Positions 46,200-54,890 of a stretch of DNA of 64,000 nt are shown here, one piece after another. Each line of letters starts with the position of its first letter. Position 1 is the first letter of the stretch. The DNA lies in contig NZ_CP152052.1 in assembly GCF_038637725.1 (NCBI RefSeq), positions 3,975,001 through 4,039,000 of the forward strand, read 5' to 3'. Source of the DNA: Psychrobacillus sp. FSL H8-0483. GTDB taxonomy: Bacteria > Bacillota > Bacilli > Bacillales_A > Planococcaceae. The translations under genes and the position numbers were made by a program. The notes beneath the pieces are model-generated. The model was not told the origin of the DNA. It saw nothing but the letters and a program-made list of their open reading frames with translations, and ran no database searches.

Positions 46200-46919
46200 A
46201 TGTTAGCTTTAAAAAATACGGAAAACCTAACTGGAGCATTAATCAGTGGGGATTTTTGGGACTTAGATGAGCTTTGTACGACGATCTATCATCTTACAAG
46301 AAACCAAGATCGAAATTTAGAATGGCAAGGTGCTCGAATTCGTCTACTTAGTATCGCCTACGATTTGCGTCATGCATACCAAGGGGAACGCAATGTTGAA
46401 TTTGTTGCAAATGGGTTACATAAAGCAACCATGAAAGCACATGATTTTATCGCACCTGAAAATAATATATATTATTCTGCGGAGATACTCTGGCCTGAGC
46501 TTGCTTTCGCATTTGTTGCAATTAATGATTTTATTAAACTTTATAAAAAGGAGGAGGAAGCTACAGATTATGATATAAATGTCGTAAATGCTCGTAAGTT
46601 TCAAGCCATTATCGCGAAAGGATTAAAGGAGAATATGTCCAAAGAGGAGTATACCTTTTTCCTTTCCTCCGTTTCTTCACGAAATGCATCTGTGCAGGAA
46701 TACGCCGTTCAATATATTGATACGTTGAATTTATCTTACATAGAAATGCCAAGAGAGCAGCGTTCGAACTCTTTTGCCGCTATCATTCATAATATTATTG
46801 TCGATAACAATGAATACGATTCTTTTAAAAGAAAAGTACTGACAGAAGCCAGTAAAACGAAATGCTCTATACATGATTTACGACTAGATATAGAATATCC
46901 AGAACATATCGAGTGGTAA
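46200..46919 (+). CDS. Uncharacterised protein (DUF6904-like)
   Basis: 239 soluble residues, no signal peptide or membrane segment. The N-terminus LKNTENLTGALISGDFWDLDELCTTI and RLLSIAYDLRHAYQGERNVE resemble a Bacillales family I recall as DUF6904; function unknown. GGGGGG precedes the ATG. It starts 17 bases after rluF, so the two are co-transcribed. Confidence 0.65.
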   Translation: MLALKNTENLTGALISGDFWDLDELCTTIYHLTRNQDRNLEWQGARIRLLSIAYDLRHAYQGERNVEFVANGLHKATMKAHDFIAPENNIYYSAEILWPELAFAFVAINDFIKLYKKEEEATDYDINVVNARKFQAIIAKGLKENMSKEEYTFFLSSVSSRNASVQEYAVQYIDTLNLSYIEMPREQRSNSFAAIIHNIIVDNNEYDSFKRKVLTEASKTKCSIHDLRLDIEYPEHIEW

Positions 46920-46943
46920 CAGAATGTCTGCGACACTTGACAT

Positions 46944-46998
46944 AAAACCAAATGGTTTCGTATTATTAATTTAACGAAACCATTTGGTTTTATTTTAT
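46944..46998 (+). terminator. Long perfect hairpin terminator
   Basis: AAAACCAAATGGTTTCGT/ACGAAACCATTTGGTTTT, about 17 bp perfect with a short AT loop, followed by ATTTTATTA. The stem itself contains the palindrome CCAAATGG. Confidence 0.8.
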
Positions 46999-47017
46999 TA
47001 AGAAAGTAGGCGTATTA

Positions 47018-47440
47018 ATGGAAAATAAACTAGAAGATATTATACAAACCGTTGTAATAAATGCACCAATTCAAAAAGTGTGGGAAACCGTATCAACTTC
47101 AGAAGGTATAGCAGACTGGTTCATGCCAAATGACTTCCAACTAGAATTGGGACATGAGTTTCACATTCAATCACCTTTTGGTCCATCACCTTGTAAAGTA
47201 ACAGAAGTAAACCCTCCAAATAAACTTTCTTTTATTTGGGACACAGATGGTTGGATTGTATCATTTATTTTAAAAGAGATTGGTGACAAAACTGAGTTCA
47301 CTCTTATTCATGGTGGGTGGAAACAATCAACTGACATTATCACAAAACCCAATGAGGATAGTGCTGTAATTCGTGAAAGAATGGCTTATGGCTGGGAAGG
47401 TATTGTTCAAGGTCGTCTAAGAAAGGTTGTTGAAAACTAA
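47018..47440 (+). CDS. SRPBCC (AHSA1-type) protein
   Basis: 140 residues with the START-like pattern [26 protein letters not shown] and the ending [14 protein letters not shown], typical of AHSA1/CalC-like proteins encoded beside an ArsR regulator. Binds a hydrophobic ligand in related proteins; ligand unknown. AAGTAGG precedes the ATG. The stop TAA is directly followed by the GTG of the regulator. Confidence 0.85.
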   Translation: MENKLEDIIQTVVINAPIQKVWETVSTSEGIADWFMPNDFQLELGHEFHIQSPFGPSPCKVTEVNPPNKLSFIWDTDGWIVSFILKEIGDKTEFTLIHGGWKQSTDIITKPNEDSAVIRERMAYGWEGIVQGRLRKVVEN

Positions 47441-47779
47441 GTGTCTTCTTCTGCACAGAAATATGATGTCTTTCAGGCAATAGCAGATCCCACTCGGAGA
47501 GAAGTTCTAAAATTACTTGCGGAAAAAGAGTTACCTATTTCCGAGATTACTTCTCATTTTTCAATGAGCCGTACCGCAATAGCAAAGCATCTTCATGTTC
47601 TATCTGAAGCTGAATTAGTGTCGGGGCATAAGGTTGGTAGAGAAAAAAGATATCGCCTTCACCCAGAGTCTTTTAAAGAATTAAAAGAGTGGCTTTCCTA
47701 TTACGAACAATTTTGGAATAACAAACTTTCTATTCTTAAACATGTTGTAGAGAAGGATAATGAAGATGACTTTAACTAA
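47441..47779 (+). CDS. ArsR-family transcriptional regulator
   Basis: 112 residues, winged helix-turn-helix with ISEITSHFSMSRTAIAKHLHVL as recognition region and VGREKRYRLHPESFKELKEW as wing and tail. There are no cysteines, so no metal-binding site of the classic ArsR type; it belongs to the SRPBCC-linked subgroup. GTG start adjoining the upstream stop. Confidence 0.88.
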   Translation: MSSSAQKYDVFQAIADPTRREVLKLLAEKELPISEITSHFSMSRTAIAKHLHVLSEAELVSGHKVGREKRYRLHPESFKELKEWLSYYEQFWNNKLSILKHVVEKDNEDDFN

Positions 47780-47783
47780 AAAA

Positions 47784-47818
47784 AACAGACCGACTAAAAA
47801 TTGTCGGTCTGTTTTTAT
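47784..47818. terminator. Bidirectional terminator between converging genes
   Basis: AACAGACCGAC/GTCGGTCTGTT, perfect 11 bp with loop TAAAAATT, T runs on both strands. It serves both the arsR transcript and the Mur ligase transcript. Confidence 0.9.
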
Positions 47819-47820
47819 AT

Positions 47821-49362
47821 TTAAGAATTTCCAGCTACACGCTTTTGAAGTGGTTGGAATAATTTCTTTTTGTCCATGTCTGGTCGAATGGTTTCTAATT
47901 GTTCTAATGCGATTTTTGCACCATAGTCCATTCCTTGGCAACCGGCTAGCAGTAAAAGATCCCCATCCGCTATTTCGTTCAGGCTATGCTCAATTGCTTC
48001 TGGCAATTCTTCATATAAATGAACACTTATTCCTTTTTCATCCATTACCTCTTTAAATATTGCAAGCTCCGCATCTGAAACGACATCCTTTTGTGTAACA
48101 TGAGACCGACTAAGCGTTGCAATGACTTCATGAATTCCTAGTTTAGGAGCCCATCTTGCAATTGCTTCTGCGTTTTCTTTATTTACCGTAACTCCACGAT
48201 CACCACGAATTGCATACACAAGTGAAACACGGTTAAAATCCATTTTTTCTAATGTACCAAGCGTGATATCTATATTCCCACTGTTTGCGAAGTGATCATC
48301 AATGATTTTAAAATCGTCCTCAAAAATGATTTCAAAACGACGTTCAACCCCGACAAACTCAGATAAGCTATTTTGAATTGTTGACACCGGCACTTCACAT
48401 AATAATCCGATGACGATGCTAACCATTGAATTATAGACAGAGTGGAAACCAGGTGTAGAAAGCTCTATGTTAAATTGTTGTTTTGGAATAACCACGTCTG
48501 CTGTTGCTAAGTCCTTCGTGATATTTACCGTAAACTTTGCTCGTCCCGTGGATAAATCCAAATTTGTACAAATAACATCTGCAGATTGTTCTTTTACACC
48601 AACTGTAATAACTTTCGCTTTTGTTTGATTCACAAGCGAAGCTGAATACGCATCATCTAGATTTAATATAGCAATTTTATCTGCTCCAGCATTGCGAATT
48701 AAACTGGATTTATGTTCAAAATAATTTTCAAACGACGAATGTAAATCGATATGCTCACGGCTAATATTATTTAAAGTGACAATATCAAAATCGACACAAC
48801 CTACTCTATTTAATTCCAGTGCAGAAGAAGAAACCTCCATCGTAGCATGAGTGACCCCTTCTTCTACCATTTGCGCGTAAAAACGTTGCAAATCAAGAGA
48901 TTCTGGCGTTGTTAGTTCAGAAGGCTCCGCATAATCACCGATTTTTACAACAACCGTTCCCATTAATCCCGTTTTCAGATCATGATTCTCTAAAATAGCA
49001 TTGGTCATAAAGGAAGTAGAAGTCTTTCCGTTTGTTGCAGTAATTCCAATTGTTTTTAATTTTCGAGTTGGATGATCATAAAACGCATCTGCAAGTGTCG
49101 CAAGTGCAAGACGTCCGCTTTCCACTTTATACTGAGGAACTGCTAAACCTTCTATAAAGTCCTCTACAACAAGTGCTACTGCTCCATTTTCAACTGCTTG
49201 TCCAGCATATTGATGACCATCCGTTTTGAATCCTTTTACGCATACAAATACTTGTCCTTTTTCTACTTTACGTGAGTTGTATGCGAGTCCTGTGATATTT
49301 ATATGTTGAGCATTTTTGACTTCTAAAATAGGTATATGCTTCATTAATTTTGTTAATTCCAT
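47821..49362 (-). CDS. MurE-like Mur ligase without the usual specificity motif
   Basis: Mur ligase of the MurE type: ATP loop TATNGKTSTS (about 108-117), TTPESLDLQ, EVSSSALELNRV, the carbamylated-lysine site NYFEHKSSLI (K218), NSMVSIVIGLL and RRFEII. The core is complete, so an active ATP-dependent amino-acid ligase is expected. The DNPR motif selecting meso-diaminopimelate, and the DNPA-type motif of lysine-adding enzymes, are missing; the region reads EVIATLSRSHVTQKDVVSD instead. It lies outside a division/cell-wall cluster, so it is likely a second enzyme beside a housekeeping MurE. Start ATG 49362 after AAGGTGG. 513 residues. Confidence 0.8.
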   Translation of the reverse strand: MELTKLMKHIPILEVKNAQHINITGLAYNSRKVEKGQVFVCVKGFKTDGHQYAGQAVENGAVALVVEDFIEGLAVPQYKVESGRLALATLADAFYDHPTRKLKTIGITATNGKTSTSFMTNAILENHDLKTGLMGTVVVKIGDYAEPSELTTPESLDLQRFYAQMVEEGVTHATMEVSSSALELNRVGCVDFDIVTLNNISREHIDLHSSFENYFEHKSSLIRNAGADKIAILNLDDAYSASLVNQTKAKVITVGVKEQSADVICTNLDLSTGRAKFTVNITKDLATADVVIPKQQFNIELSTPGFHSVYNSMVSIVIGLLCEVPVSTIQNSLSEFVGVERRFEIIFEDDFKIIDDHFANSGNIDITLGTLEKMDFNRVSLVYAIRGDRGVTVNKENAEAIARWAPKLGIHEVIATLSRSHVTQKDVVSDAELAIFKEVMDEKGISVHLYEELPEAIEHSLNEIADGDLLLLAGCQGMDYGAKIALEQLETIRPDMDKKKLFQPLQKRVAGNS

Positions 49363-49498
49363 CAAAATAGCCACCTTTTATTGTAAAATCTTTTCAATCA
49401 AGTTTACCTCAATTCAGAAAAGAAGGGAACTAAAAGCCCAGTTTGAACACTTTAATTGCGACATCCTGAAAATGAATTGGATTACTTTATAAAAATAG

Positions 49499-49533
49499 AA
49501 AAACCGAGAAGCTTAGCCTTCTCGGTTTTTTTA
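49499..49533. terminator. Bidirectional terminator
   Basis: AAACCGAGAAG/CTTCTCGGTTT, perfect 11 bp with a 6-base loop, T runs on both sides. It ends the gene at 49534. Confidence 0.88.
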
Positions 49534-49827
49534 TTATATTGCTTCGTTATAATGTTGTTTACAAAAAGCAAGTACGGTTGCTTCTTCTTCCTCTTCTAAG
49601 GCAAAATCTAATACTTTGCCGTTGCTTCGGTTTAAGAAATGGTATTGCACGATACGTTCTTCCGTCTCTACTACTGCTAAAATAACTCGTAAATCTAATG
49701 AATTTTGTTCGTCAAATAACTCGTCATCTTCCGGTACTTCGATACCCAATAATAGTTCGTATCGATCTCCCACTATGATACCTGTCGGATCTTTTATTTT
49801 TTCAACCTCGTAGGATGTTATATTCAC
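49534..49827 (-). CDS. Small acidic cytoplasmic protein (DUF6509-like)
   Basis: 97 residues, strongly acidic (EDDELFDEQNS, LEEEEEATVLA). DPTGIIVGDRYELLLGIEV and KVLDFALEEEEE match a Bacillales family recalled as DUF6509, function unknown. GTG 49827 is the start because GGAGGTG lies six bases upstream; a GTG nine bases earlier is part of that site. Confidence 0.7.
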   Translation of the reverse strand: MNITSYEVEKIKDPTGIIVGDRYELLLGIEVPEDDELFDEQNSLDLRVILAVVETEERIVQYHFLNRSNGKVLDFALEEEEEATVLAFCKQHYNEAI

Positions 49828-49911
49828 AAAGTCCACCTCCGTTTATACAGTTTAGCATTTTTAAATAGAAATTAATCCATTTTCTTTTTTTCTTGTTAGC
49901 TCTGTTAAATG

Positions 49912-50008
49912 TTAATGTTGTTATAGACGAAAATCCGCTCGCTTTCCGCGGATTTCCGTCACAAAATATATTCTTTTAAAGAACAACGGCATAATTTAAC
50001 TGAGCTTT
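49912..50008. repeat. Dispersed repeat, family B copy 3 (internally deleted)
   Basis: GTTGTTATAGACGAAAATCC and GCTCGCTTTCCGCGG of the left end run straight into GATTTCCGTCACAAAATATA and TTCTTTTAAAGAACAACGGC of the right end, without the middle. It sits just upstream of the promoter for the gene at 50053. Confidence 0.7.
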
Positions 50009-50010
50009 CT

Positions 50011-50019
50011 TGTTATAAT
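50011..50019 (+). promoter_or_regulatory. Extended -10 promoter
   Basis: TG-T-TATAAT (TATAAT at 50014-50019) directly after repeat copy 3; no good -35. It would drive the small membrane protein at 50053. Confidence 0.5.
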
Positions 50020-50052
50020 GAAAAAAGAAACGGTTGTAAAGGAGAGGACATA

Positions 50053-50238
50053 TTGAAACTAAGTGCTGAAAAAATTATATACATCATTGTACCACTCTAT
50101 CTTTTGTTATTAGTATTTGGACAAGGACTTAATACTATACTTTATTCCATTTTTTCATTTGTACTTGGAATTACGATGCTATATCTCGCATTTTCTTTAT
50201 TACGAAAGCAACGAAATGAGCGAAAAAATCGAAAGTGA
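50053..50238 (+). CDS. Small membrane protein, unknown
   Basis: 61 residues with two hydrophobic segments (about 7-24 and 28-48) and a basic tail RKQRNERKNRK, so the C-terminus is likely cytoplasmic. TTG start after GGAGAGG. Family not recognised. Its own promoter and terminator frame it. Confidence 0.6.
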   Translation: MKLSAEKIIYIIVPLYLLLLVFGQGLNTILYSIFSFVLGITMLYLAFSLLRKQRNERKNRK

Positions 50239-50240
50239 TA

Positions 50241-50267
50241 ATCCTGCATATGTCAGCAGGATTTTTC
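50241..50267 (+). terminator. Terminator after the small membrane protein
   Basis: ATCCTGC/GCAGGAT with loop ATATGTCA, then TTTTC on the plus strand. It overlaps the 3' end of the converging beta-lactamase-like gene. Confidence 0.75.
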
Positions 50268-51266
50268 TATTTCACTCATAACTTTATAGGCACCTTTGGA
50301 TTTGTTTGCACATACTACAACTCTTATGTCTGAAGTAGGGTAATACGCGGAGTGAAAGCTTACTCCTGGATCATATCCCATTACGTGATACTTATAGACG
50401 TTCTCTTCTTTTTTCTTTATCCACACACCGTAACCATAATAGTCCCCATCTTCTTCCTGTGCATAAGGAGTGAGTAACTTATTTGTCGTGGATTTGCTTA
50501 GGAGTTTATGATTAATAAGAGAGTCCCAAAATGACTCCATATCCTCTACAGTTACGAAAGCTCCACCATCAGATCCACCTTGTATTGGGAGTGAATACAT
50601 ATTTGTTTTCCAACTACCATCTTCGTTATCAATATAACCAATTGCCGTTTTTCCAGGTAGAGAATCCAAAGCAAAATAACCTGAATTCTCCATTCCTGCT
50701 TTTTCAAAAATATATTTTTGTATATAGTCTGTAAAAACGAGTCCACTCAACTTTTCAACTATTAAACCTAACACAATAAACCCTGCATTATTATAGTGAA
50801 ATTTTTCCCCTGGATTACATTTCATCTGTTCGTTTTGAAATAACGGCAGAAAATCTTGAAGTCGTCGCATATGATACATTGGTTTTTCTATCCATAACTC
50901 TTCAAAGTCATCCATAGTCTCTTCGTCAAAGTAGTCTGGAATACCTGAAGTATGCGTTAAAAGATGATGTACAGTAATATCTTCATGATAATGAGGAAAC
51001 GATAGATCTAAACATTCATTTAACTTTGTCTCGAAAGATAATCTCCCCTTCTCTACTAACTGGCCTATAGCAACCGCAGTAAAGATTTTACATCCCGAAG
51101 CAATTCCATATCGCGTTCCCACTACATTTTCAATTTGATCAGCACGATTAGCGTAACCAAAACAAGACTGAGCAAGTACTGTTTTCCCCTGTTTAACAAA
51201 CGTAGACCCCGAAAATTGAATTTCTTTTTGTATATTGACTATCTTCTCAATTAAATTATTTCCCAT
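50253..51266 (-). CDS. Serine beta-lactamase-like protein (class C fold)
   Basis: Penicillin-binding-protein/beta-lactamase superfamily: nucleophile motif S57-G-C-K60, second motif YNN (HYNNAGF) and a C-terminal HxG-like strand (YHVMGYDPG). No signal peptide, so it is probably a cytoplasmic esterase or peptidase rather than a secreted beta-lactamase. GGGGGAA precedes the ATG. 337 residues. Substrate unknown. Confidence 0.85.
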   Translation of the reverse strand: MGNNLIEKIVNIQKEIQFSGSTFVKQGKTVLAQSCFGYANRADQIENVVGTRYGIASGCKIFTAVAIGQLVEKGRLSFETKLNECLDLSFPHYHEDITVHHLLTHTSGIPDYFDEETMDDFEELWIEKPMYHMRRLQDFLPLFQNEQMKCNPGEKFHYNNAGFIVLGLIVEKLSGLVFTDYIQKYIFEKAGMENSGYFALDSLPGKTAIGYIDNEDGSWKTNMYSLPIQGGSDGGAFVTVEDMESFWDSLINHKLLSKSTTNKLLTPYAQEEDGDYYGYGVWIKKKEENVYKYHVMGYDPGVSFHSAYYPTSDIRVVVCANKSKGAYKVMSEIEKSC

Positions 51267-51606
51267 TCCTATTCCCCCTTGTATAGCTTCTTATTTTCCA
51301 TTGATCAGGAACAACTTAAGTAATAAATGCGAGCTCTATAATTATTACTTCTTTACATTTTCTGTTCCACATCAAATTACTCCTGCTTTTTTCATGTATT
51401 TTCTTTCCACATTTCAATTGTAATCTATTTATACATGTGTCGTTCTTAACTAAAAAAGACCTCACTAGAATTAAAAATTTTAGATACAAACTACAGTTCC
51501 TTTTGGTATAGAAATGAAAAATGTAAAAATTTATTCCTCCTCGATGCATGCTTTAAAGATTCATGCAAAATAAAAAAAAGCGAATATTACACTTAACAAA
51601 GGCTAA
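51267..51606. other. 340-base stretch without a supported gene
   Basis: AT-rich. A 77-codon minus-strand frame (51316-51549) begins within a ribosome-binding-like GAGGAGG but its ATG lies before that site and its composition is not protein-like. The end near 51572-51616 can pair AAAAGCGA with TCGCTTTT and is followed by T on the minus strand, a possible terminator of the VOC gene. Confidence 0.35.
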
Positions 51607-52269
51607 TTAGTCGCTTTTCTCTATTATTACTTTTCCATCTTTCAATACTATAATCTCTGGGCCATGTATTAGCTCTATTTTTAATGGAGATGTTTCGCTC
51701 ATTCTCTTTGAAAAATACCATCTCCGCTGAGGAGGAACTAACAATATAAATGTATCCTTTCTTCCTAAGAAATTTAGTTCTTCTGGCACTATGCTCACAT
51801 GACCTAAAACAGGAATACCAATATCCTGCAGCTGCTCGCCCACCTCATCTACAAAAGACGTTGTAATACTAACCTCACTTAAGTTAAGCAAAGAATCTAC
51901 ACTAAAATCACTCCATTTATCTACATTCCTTCTTGCAATTAGCTCTATCACATTTCCAGAAGGATCTTCAAAATAAAAGGCATCCGCTTCAAAACGAGCA
52001 TAATAGATTTCGTCTACTGCATCTTCTCTATTTAGAGAAACTCTCTCTTTTGCCCAATGTTTCGCTAGAGTGAACTGATTACCAGGAATATTAACAGCAA
52101 AGTGATACAAGGTTGCTTGAGTAGTTTCGCGAAAGATGAGCGTGGAGGTTCCAATCGACACCTCAAAATGGTTATCACTAGATGCAAGAATAGTAAGCTC
52201 CAGCACATTTCCGTAAAAGCCTTTTAACTGTTTCAGTTGATTTGTATATAATGTAACTGTCTTAAACAT
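51607..52269 (-). CDS. VOC (glyoxalase/dioxygenase) superfamily protein
   Basis: 220 residues. The first half shows the VOC pattern TVTLYTNQLKQLKGFYGNVL, LYHFAVNIP and FEADAFYFEDPSGNVIELIARR; the second half is a degenerate second copy. Metal ligands appear incomplete, so the reaction cannot be stated. GGGGTGAG precedes the ATG. It follows the ASCH gene by 12 bases, so they form a pair. Confidence 0.8.
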   Translation of the reverse strand: MFKTVTLYTNQLKQLKGFYGNVLELTILASSDNHFEVSIGTSTLIFRETTQATLYHFAVNIPGNQFTLAKHWAKERVSLNREDAVDEIYYARFEADAFYFEDPSGNVIELIARRNVDKWSDFSVDSLLNLSEVSITTSFVDEVGEQLQDIGIPVLGHVSIVPEELNFLGRKDTFILLVPPQRRWYFSKRMSETSPLKIELIHGPEIIVLKDGKVIIEKSD

Positions 52270-52281
52270 AGTCTCACCCCA

Positions 52282-52725
52282 TTATTTAATGTCAATCAAT
52301 TCAAAACGTTCACAAACGAGTAGCATATCATCTGAAAACCCCAACCCTACTTCTTCTAGTTCCTTTGTAAAAAATTTAATATGTACATTTCTCCAATAAT
52401 TGTATGAACGGTCTCCTTCACCTTCTGCGTAAGCGAATTCTTCGGGTACTTCGTTCATAGGAATTACGGTTACCTCGGAAGTTCGAATCATACAAATAGG
52501 TTCATCTTTGCTATTAAGGATAATACTATAGTCATCTACTTTAGGTAGAGGCTCTTTTTCTATTTCGTAAAATATATGCCCGGAGCACGTCGCGGATTTC
52601 ACTCCATTCTTAACAAGCTGCGCTAGTTCATCTGGATTTCCACCAAACTGCCATGCTGTAACAAATGACGGTTTTTCTTTTCCTTTCCAAAAACTATTCC
52701 AATAATTTTGTGCTTGTTGATTCAT
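52282..52725 (-). CDS. ASCH-domain protein
   Basis: 147 residues. FWKGKEKPSFVTAWQFGGNPDE, the VKNGVKSATCS motif and VCMIRTSEVTVIPMNEV-type core fit the ASCH family of putative RNA-binding or amidohydrolase proteins (YqfB-like). The start is ATG 52725 after GAGGTG; an in-frame ATG 18 bases upstream would overlap that site. Confidence 0.82.
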   Translation of the reverse strand: MNQQAQNYWNSFWKGKEKPSFVTAWQFGGNPDELAQLVKNGVKSATCSGHIFYEIEKEPLPKVDDYSIILNSKDEPICMIRTSEVTVIPMNEVPEEFAYAEGEGDRSYNYWRNVHIKFFTKELEEVGLGFSDDMLLVCERFELIDIK

Positions 52726-52798
52726 AGAGTGCACCTCATTCATTAAAAATTCAGATAATTAAAGTATAGTAAACAACATCTAAAAATACTATTGATAA

Positions 52799-53100
52799 TT
52801 AAGAATTGTACGAGAGCTTTTCAACAAACACTTAATCAATACGTTGTCTATGTATGAAGAATTAGAAGAACAAAAAAATAAACGGCTGAAGAAAATTTAC
52901 TGCATGTCATGAAGCATTTTCAAAATCAAAATGGTATTCTAACAGAAGCATCTTCTAAATAGATGGAAAGCTTAAGCGAAGTAAGATTTATGAATTAATA
53001 GGAGAAGAACACTTTTTTTGAACATACTGGAGAAGCAATCAATTATGCACTACAAGTGATTAATCACCAAGCATGTATTGGTTGTCAGCATTTTGTATAA
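52799..53100 (+). pseudogene. Decayed gene of unknown family
   Basis: Coding-like pieces in three frames line up on the plus strand: RELFNKHLINTLSMYEELEE, then AEENLLHVMKHFQNQNGILT, then KLKRSKIYELIGEEHFF, then EHTGEAINYALQVINHQACI ending GCQHFV and a stop at 53098. They read as one protein of about 100 residues broken by at least three frameshifts and lacking a start. Family not identified. Confidence 0.6.
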
Positions 53101-53130
53101 AACTATCCAATCCAAAGAGGAGAGAATCTA

Positions 53131-54306
53131 ATGACAAATAAACTATATTATAAAGATGCTTATTTACAATCATTTTCAGCAAAAATAGTGGATCAGAAAC
53201 AGAATTATGTTGTCCTTTCAGATACAGCTTTCTATCCTACGGGTGGAGGCCAACCTCATGATTTTGGTCACCTAAATGGTGTTGCAGTTACGAACGTAGA
53301 GGTAGTAGATGGGGAGATAAGACACTTTCTTGTAGAGGCGCTACCTGAGAATACCTTTGAAGTGGAAGGAATAATCGATTGGAAAAGACGCTTTGACCAT
53401 ATGCAGCAGCATACAGGTCAACATATTTTAACCGCTGCTTTTGACAATCTTTTTGGATTTAAAACAGTTAGTTTCCACTTAGGAAAAGATACTGCGACCA
53501 TCGATTTAGATATTAGTGCAGTTTCAGAGCAACAATTAAAAGAGGTGGAACTACACGCTAATCAAATCATCTTGGAAAATCATCCTATCGAAACAAAGTG
53601 GGTTACAGAAAAAGAGCTCGACCAATTCGCACTTCGAAAAACAACAACTGTGAAGGAGGATATCCGACTCGTCATTATTCCAGAATTCGATTACAATGCT
53701 TGCGGAGGTACACATCCAAAAGAAACAGGACAAGTTGGTCTCATTAAGATTTTACAAACAGAGAAGCAAAAACATTTGACTCGAGTGGAATTCGTATGTG
53801 GTGAGAGAGTTATTACACATTTACATCGAAAACAACAAGTGATCCTAGATTTAATTAGCACATTAAGCTCGCCTGAAGAAAAGTTAGGTGAGGCAGTAAG
53901 AACTTTATTAGAAAATGGGAAATCAACAGATAAGCAAGTATCGGAATTGAAGGAAGTACTTCTAAAATACGAAGCAAAAGAATTAATAGAAAAAGAACAA
54001 GGATCAATCATTACGTCGGCTTTCCAGAATCGTTCTATTCAAGAACTTCAAAGACTAGCAAAAATACTTGTAGCAGAGTCCCCCGAAACACTGTGTTTAC
54101 TTGTTTCAGAAAATGATGGACGCATACAAATAGTCGCGGCTAAAGGAAATTCTGTGAAACAAAGTATGAAGGAACTTATAACAAGCTTGCTTCCTCTCTT
54201 CAATGGAAAAGGTGGCGGCAATGATACGATGGCTCAAGGCGGCGGAGAAGCTCTATTATCTAGCGAACAACTATTAACAAAATCGCTCGAATTTATTCAA
54301 TCATAA
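53131..54306 (+). CDS. Alanyl-tRNA editing protein, AlaX type
   Basis: Free-standing editing domain that deacylates Ser- or Gly-tRNA-Ala. Zinc ligands H94 and H98 (QQHTGQHIL) plus C191 and H195 (NACGGTHPKE) are all present; GGGQPHD precedes them. The C-terminal ~150 residues form a DHHA1 domain ending with the glycine-rich GKGGGNDTMAQGGG, so this is the long AlaX form. GAGGAGAG precedes the ATG. 391 residues. Confidence 0.9.
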   Translation: MTNKLYYKDAYLQSFSAKIVDQKQNYVVLSDTAFYPTGGGQPHDFGHLNGVAVTNVEVVDGEIRHFLVEALPENTFEVEGIIDWKRRFDHMQQHTGQHILTAAFDNLFGFKTVSFHLGKDTATIDLDISAVSEQQLKEVELHANQIILENHPIETKWVTEKELDQFALRKTTTVKEDIRLVIIPEFDYNACGGTHPKETGQVGLIKILQTEKQKHLTRVEFVCGERVITHLHRKQQVILDLISTLSSPEEKLGEAVRTLLENGKSTDKQVSELKEVLLKYEAKELIEKEQGSIITSAFQNRSIQELQRLAKILVAESPETLCLLVSENDGRIQIVAAKGNSVKQSMKELITSLLPLFNGKGGGNDTMAQGGGEALLSSEQLLTKSLEFIQS

Positions 54307-54375
54307 TAACCGTTCCACAAAAATCCTCCTCACATATACTATGTTGAATGTGTAGTGAAAGGAGGAATAATAACT

Positions 54376-54846
54376 ATGACAAATCAATTTCCGTTTCCCC
54401 AAGGCCAACAGGGACCTCCCTTTGGAATGCCAGGGATGCCGCAATTCCCAGGTCAAGGACAGTTTCCTGGACAGTTCCCGGGTCAAGGGCAGTTCCCAGG
54501 GCAATTCCCGGGTCAAGGACAGTTTCCTGGACAGTTCCCAGGTCAGGGGCAATTCCCGGGTCAAGGACAGTTTCCGGGTCAGCAAAACCCAGAAGGAAAT
54601 GCTCCAACTAGCCCACCTCCATCCTTCGTCCCGCAACAGTCTGTAAGTGCTTTCGCTGTTGATCCTGGTGCCATAAGAGGCTGCTTATTCCGTAATACTT
54701 TTATCTGGCTCCGTAATGGAAACTCTTTCTGGTTCTTCCCTACGTTTGTCGGAAGACAATCTGTAGCAGGCTTTAGATGGACTGGACGTAGATGGACTTA
54801 TTATGGAACAGATTTAAATAGAATTTCATCTTTTCAATGCTTCTAG
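54376..54846 (+). CDS. PGQGQF-repeat protein with a conserved C-terminal domain
   Basis: 156 residues. N-terminal Pro/Gly/Gln/Phe-rich repeat (about residues 8-70) of PGQGQFPGQF units, a linker NPEGNAPTSPPPSF, and a C-terminal Trp/Arg/Phe-rich module (GCLFRNTFIWLRNGNSFWFF, GFRWTGRRWTYYGTDL). There is no signal peptide. Similar architecture occurs in small Bacillales proteins thought to be spore- or surface-associated; I do not know its function. AAAGGAGG precedes ATG 54376. It follows the AlaX gene by 69 bases and has its own terminator. Confidence 0.7.
   Translation: MTNQFPFPQGQQGPPFGMPGMPQFPGQGQFPGQFPGQGQFPGQFPGQGQFPGQFPGQGQFPGQGQFPGQQNPEGNAPTSPPPSFVPQQSVSAFAVDPGAIRGCLFRNTFIWLRNGNSFWFFPTFVGRQSVAGFRWTGRRWTYYGTDLNRISSFQCF
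54448..54582 (+). repeat. In-frame 30-base tandem repeat
   Basis: About four and a half copies of a 30-base unit coding PGQGQFPGQF, with only synonymous differences between copies. The length is likely to vary between strains by slippage or recombination. Confidence 0.85.
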
Positions 54847-54857
54847 GAAAAGCGCAA

Positions 54858-54890
54858 TTGCGTACTAATCATTTTAGTGCGCCTTTTTTA
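54858..54890 (+). terminator. Terminator after the repeat protein
   Basis: GCGTACTAA/TTAGTGCGC stem (9 bp, one G-U) with loop TCATT, followed by CTTTTTTAT. It overlaps the 3' end of the converging gene at 54888. Confidence 0.7.

Noticed and set aside
54301-54636. Minus-strand frame with repeated Leu-Thr-Arg-Glu units
   Set aside because: Antisense shadow of the PGQGQF tandem repeat.
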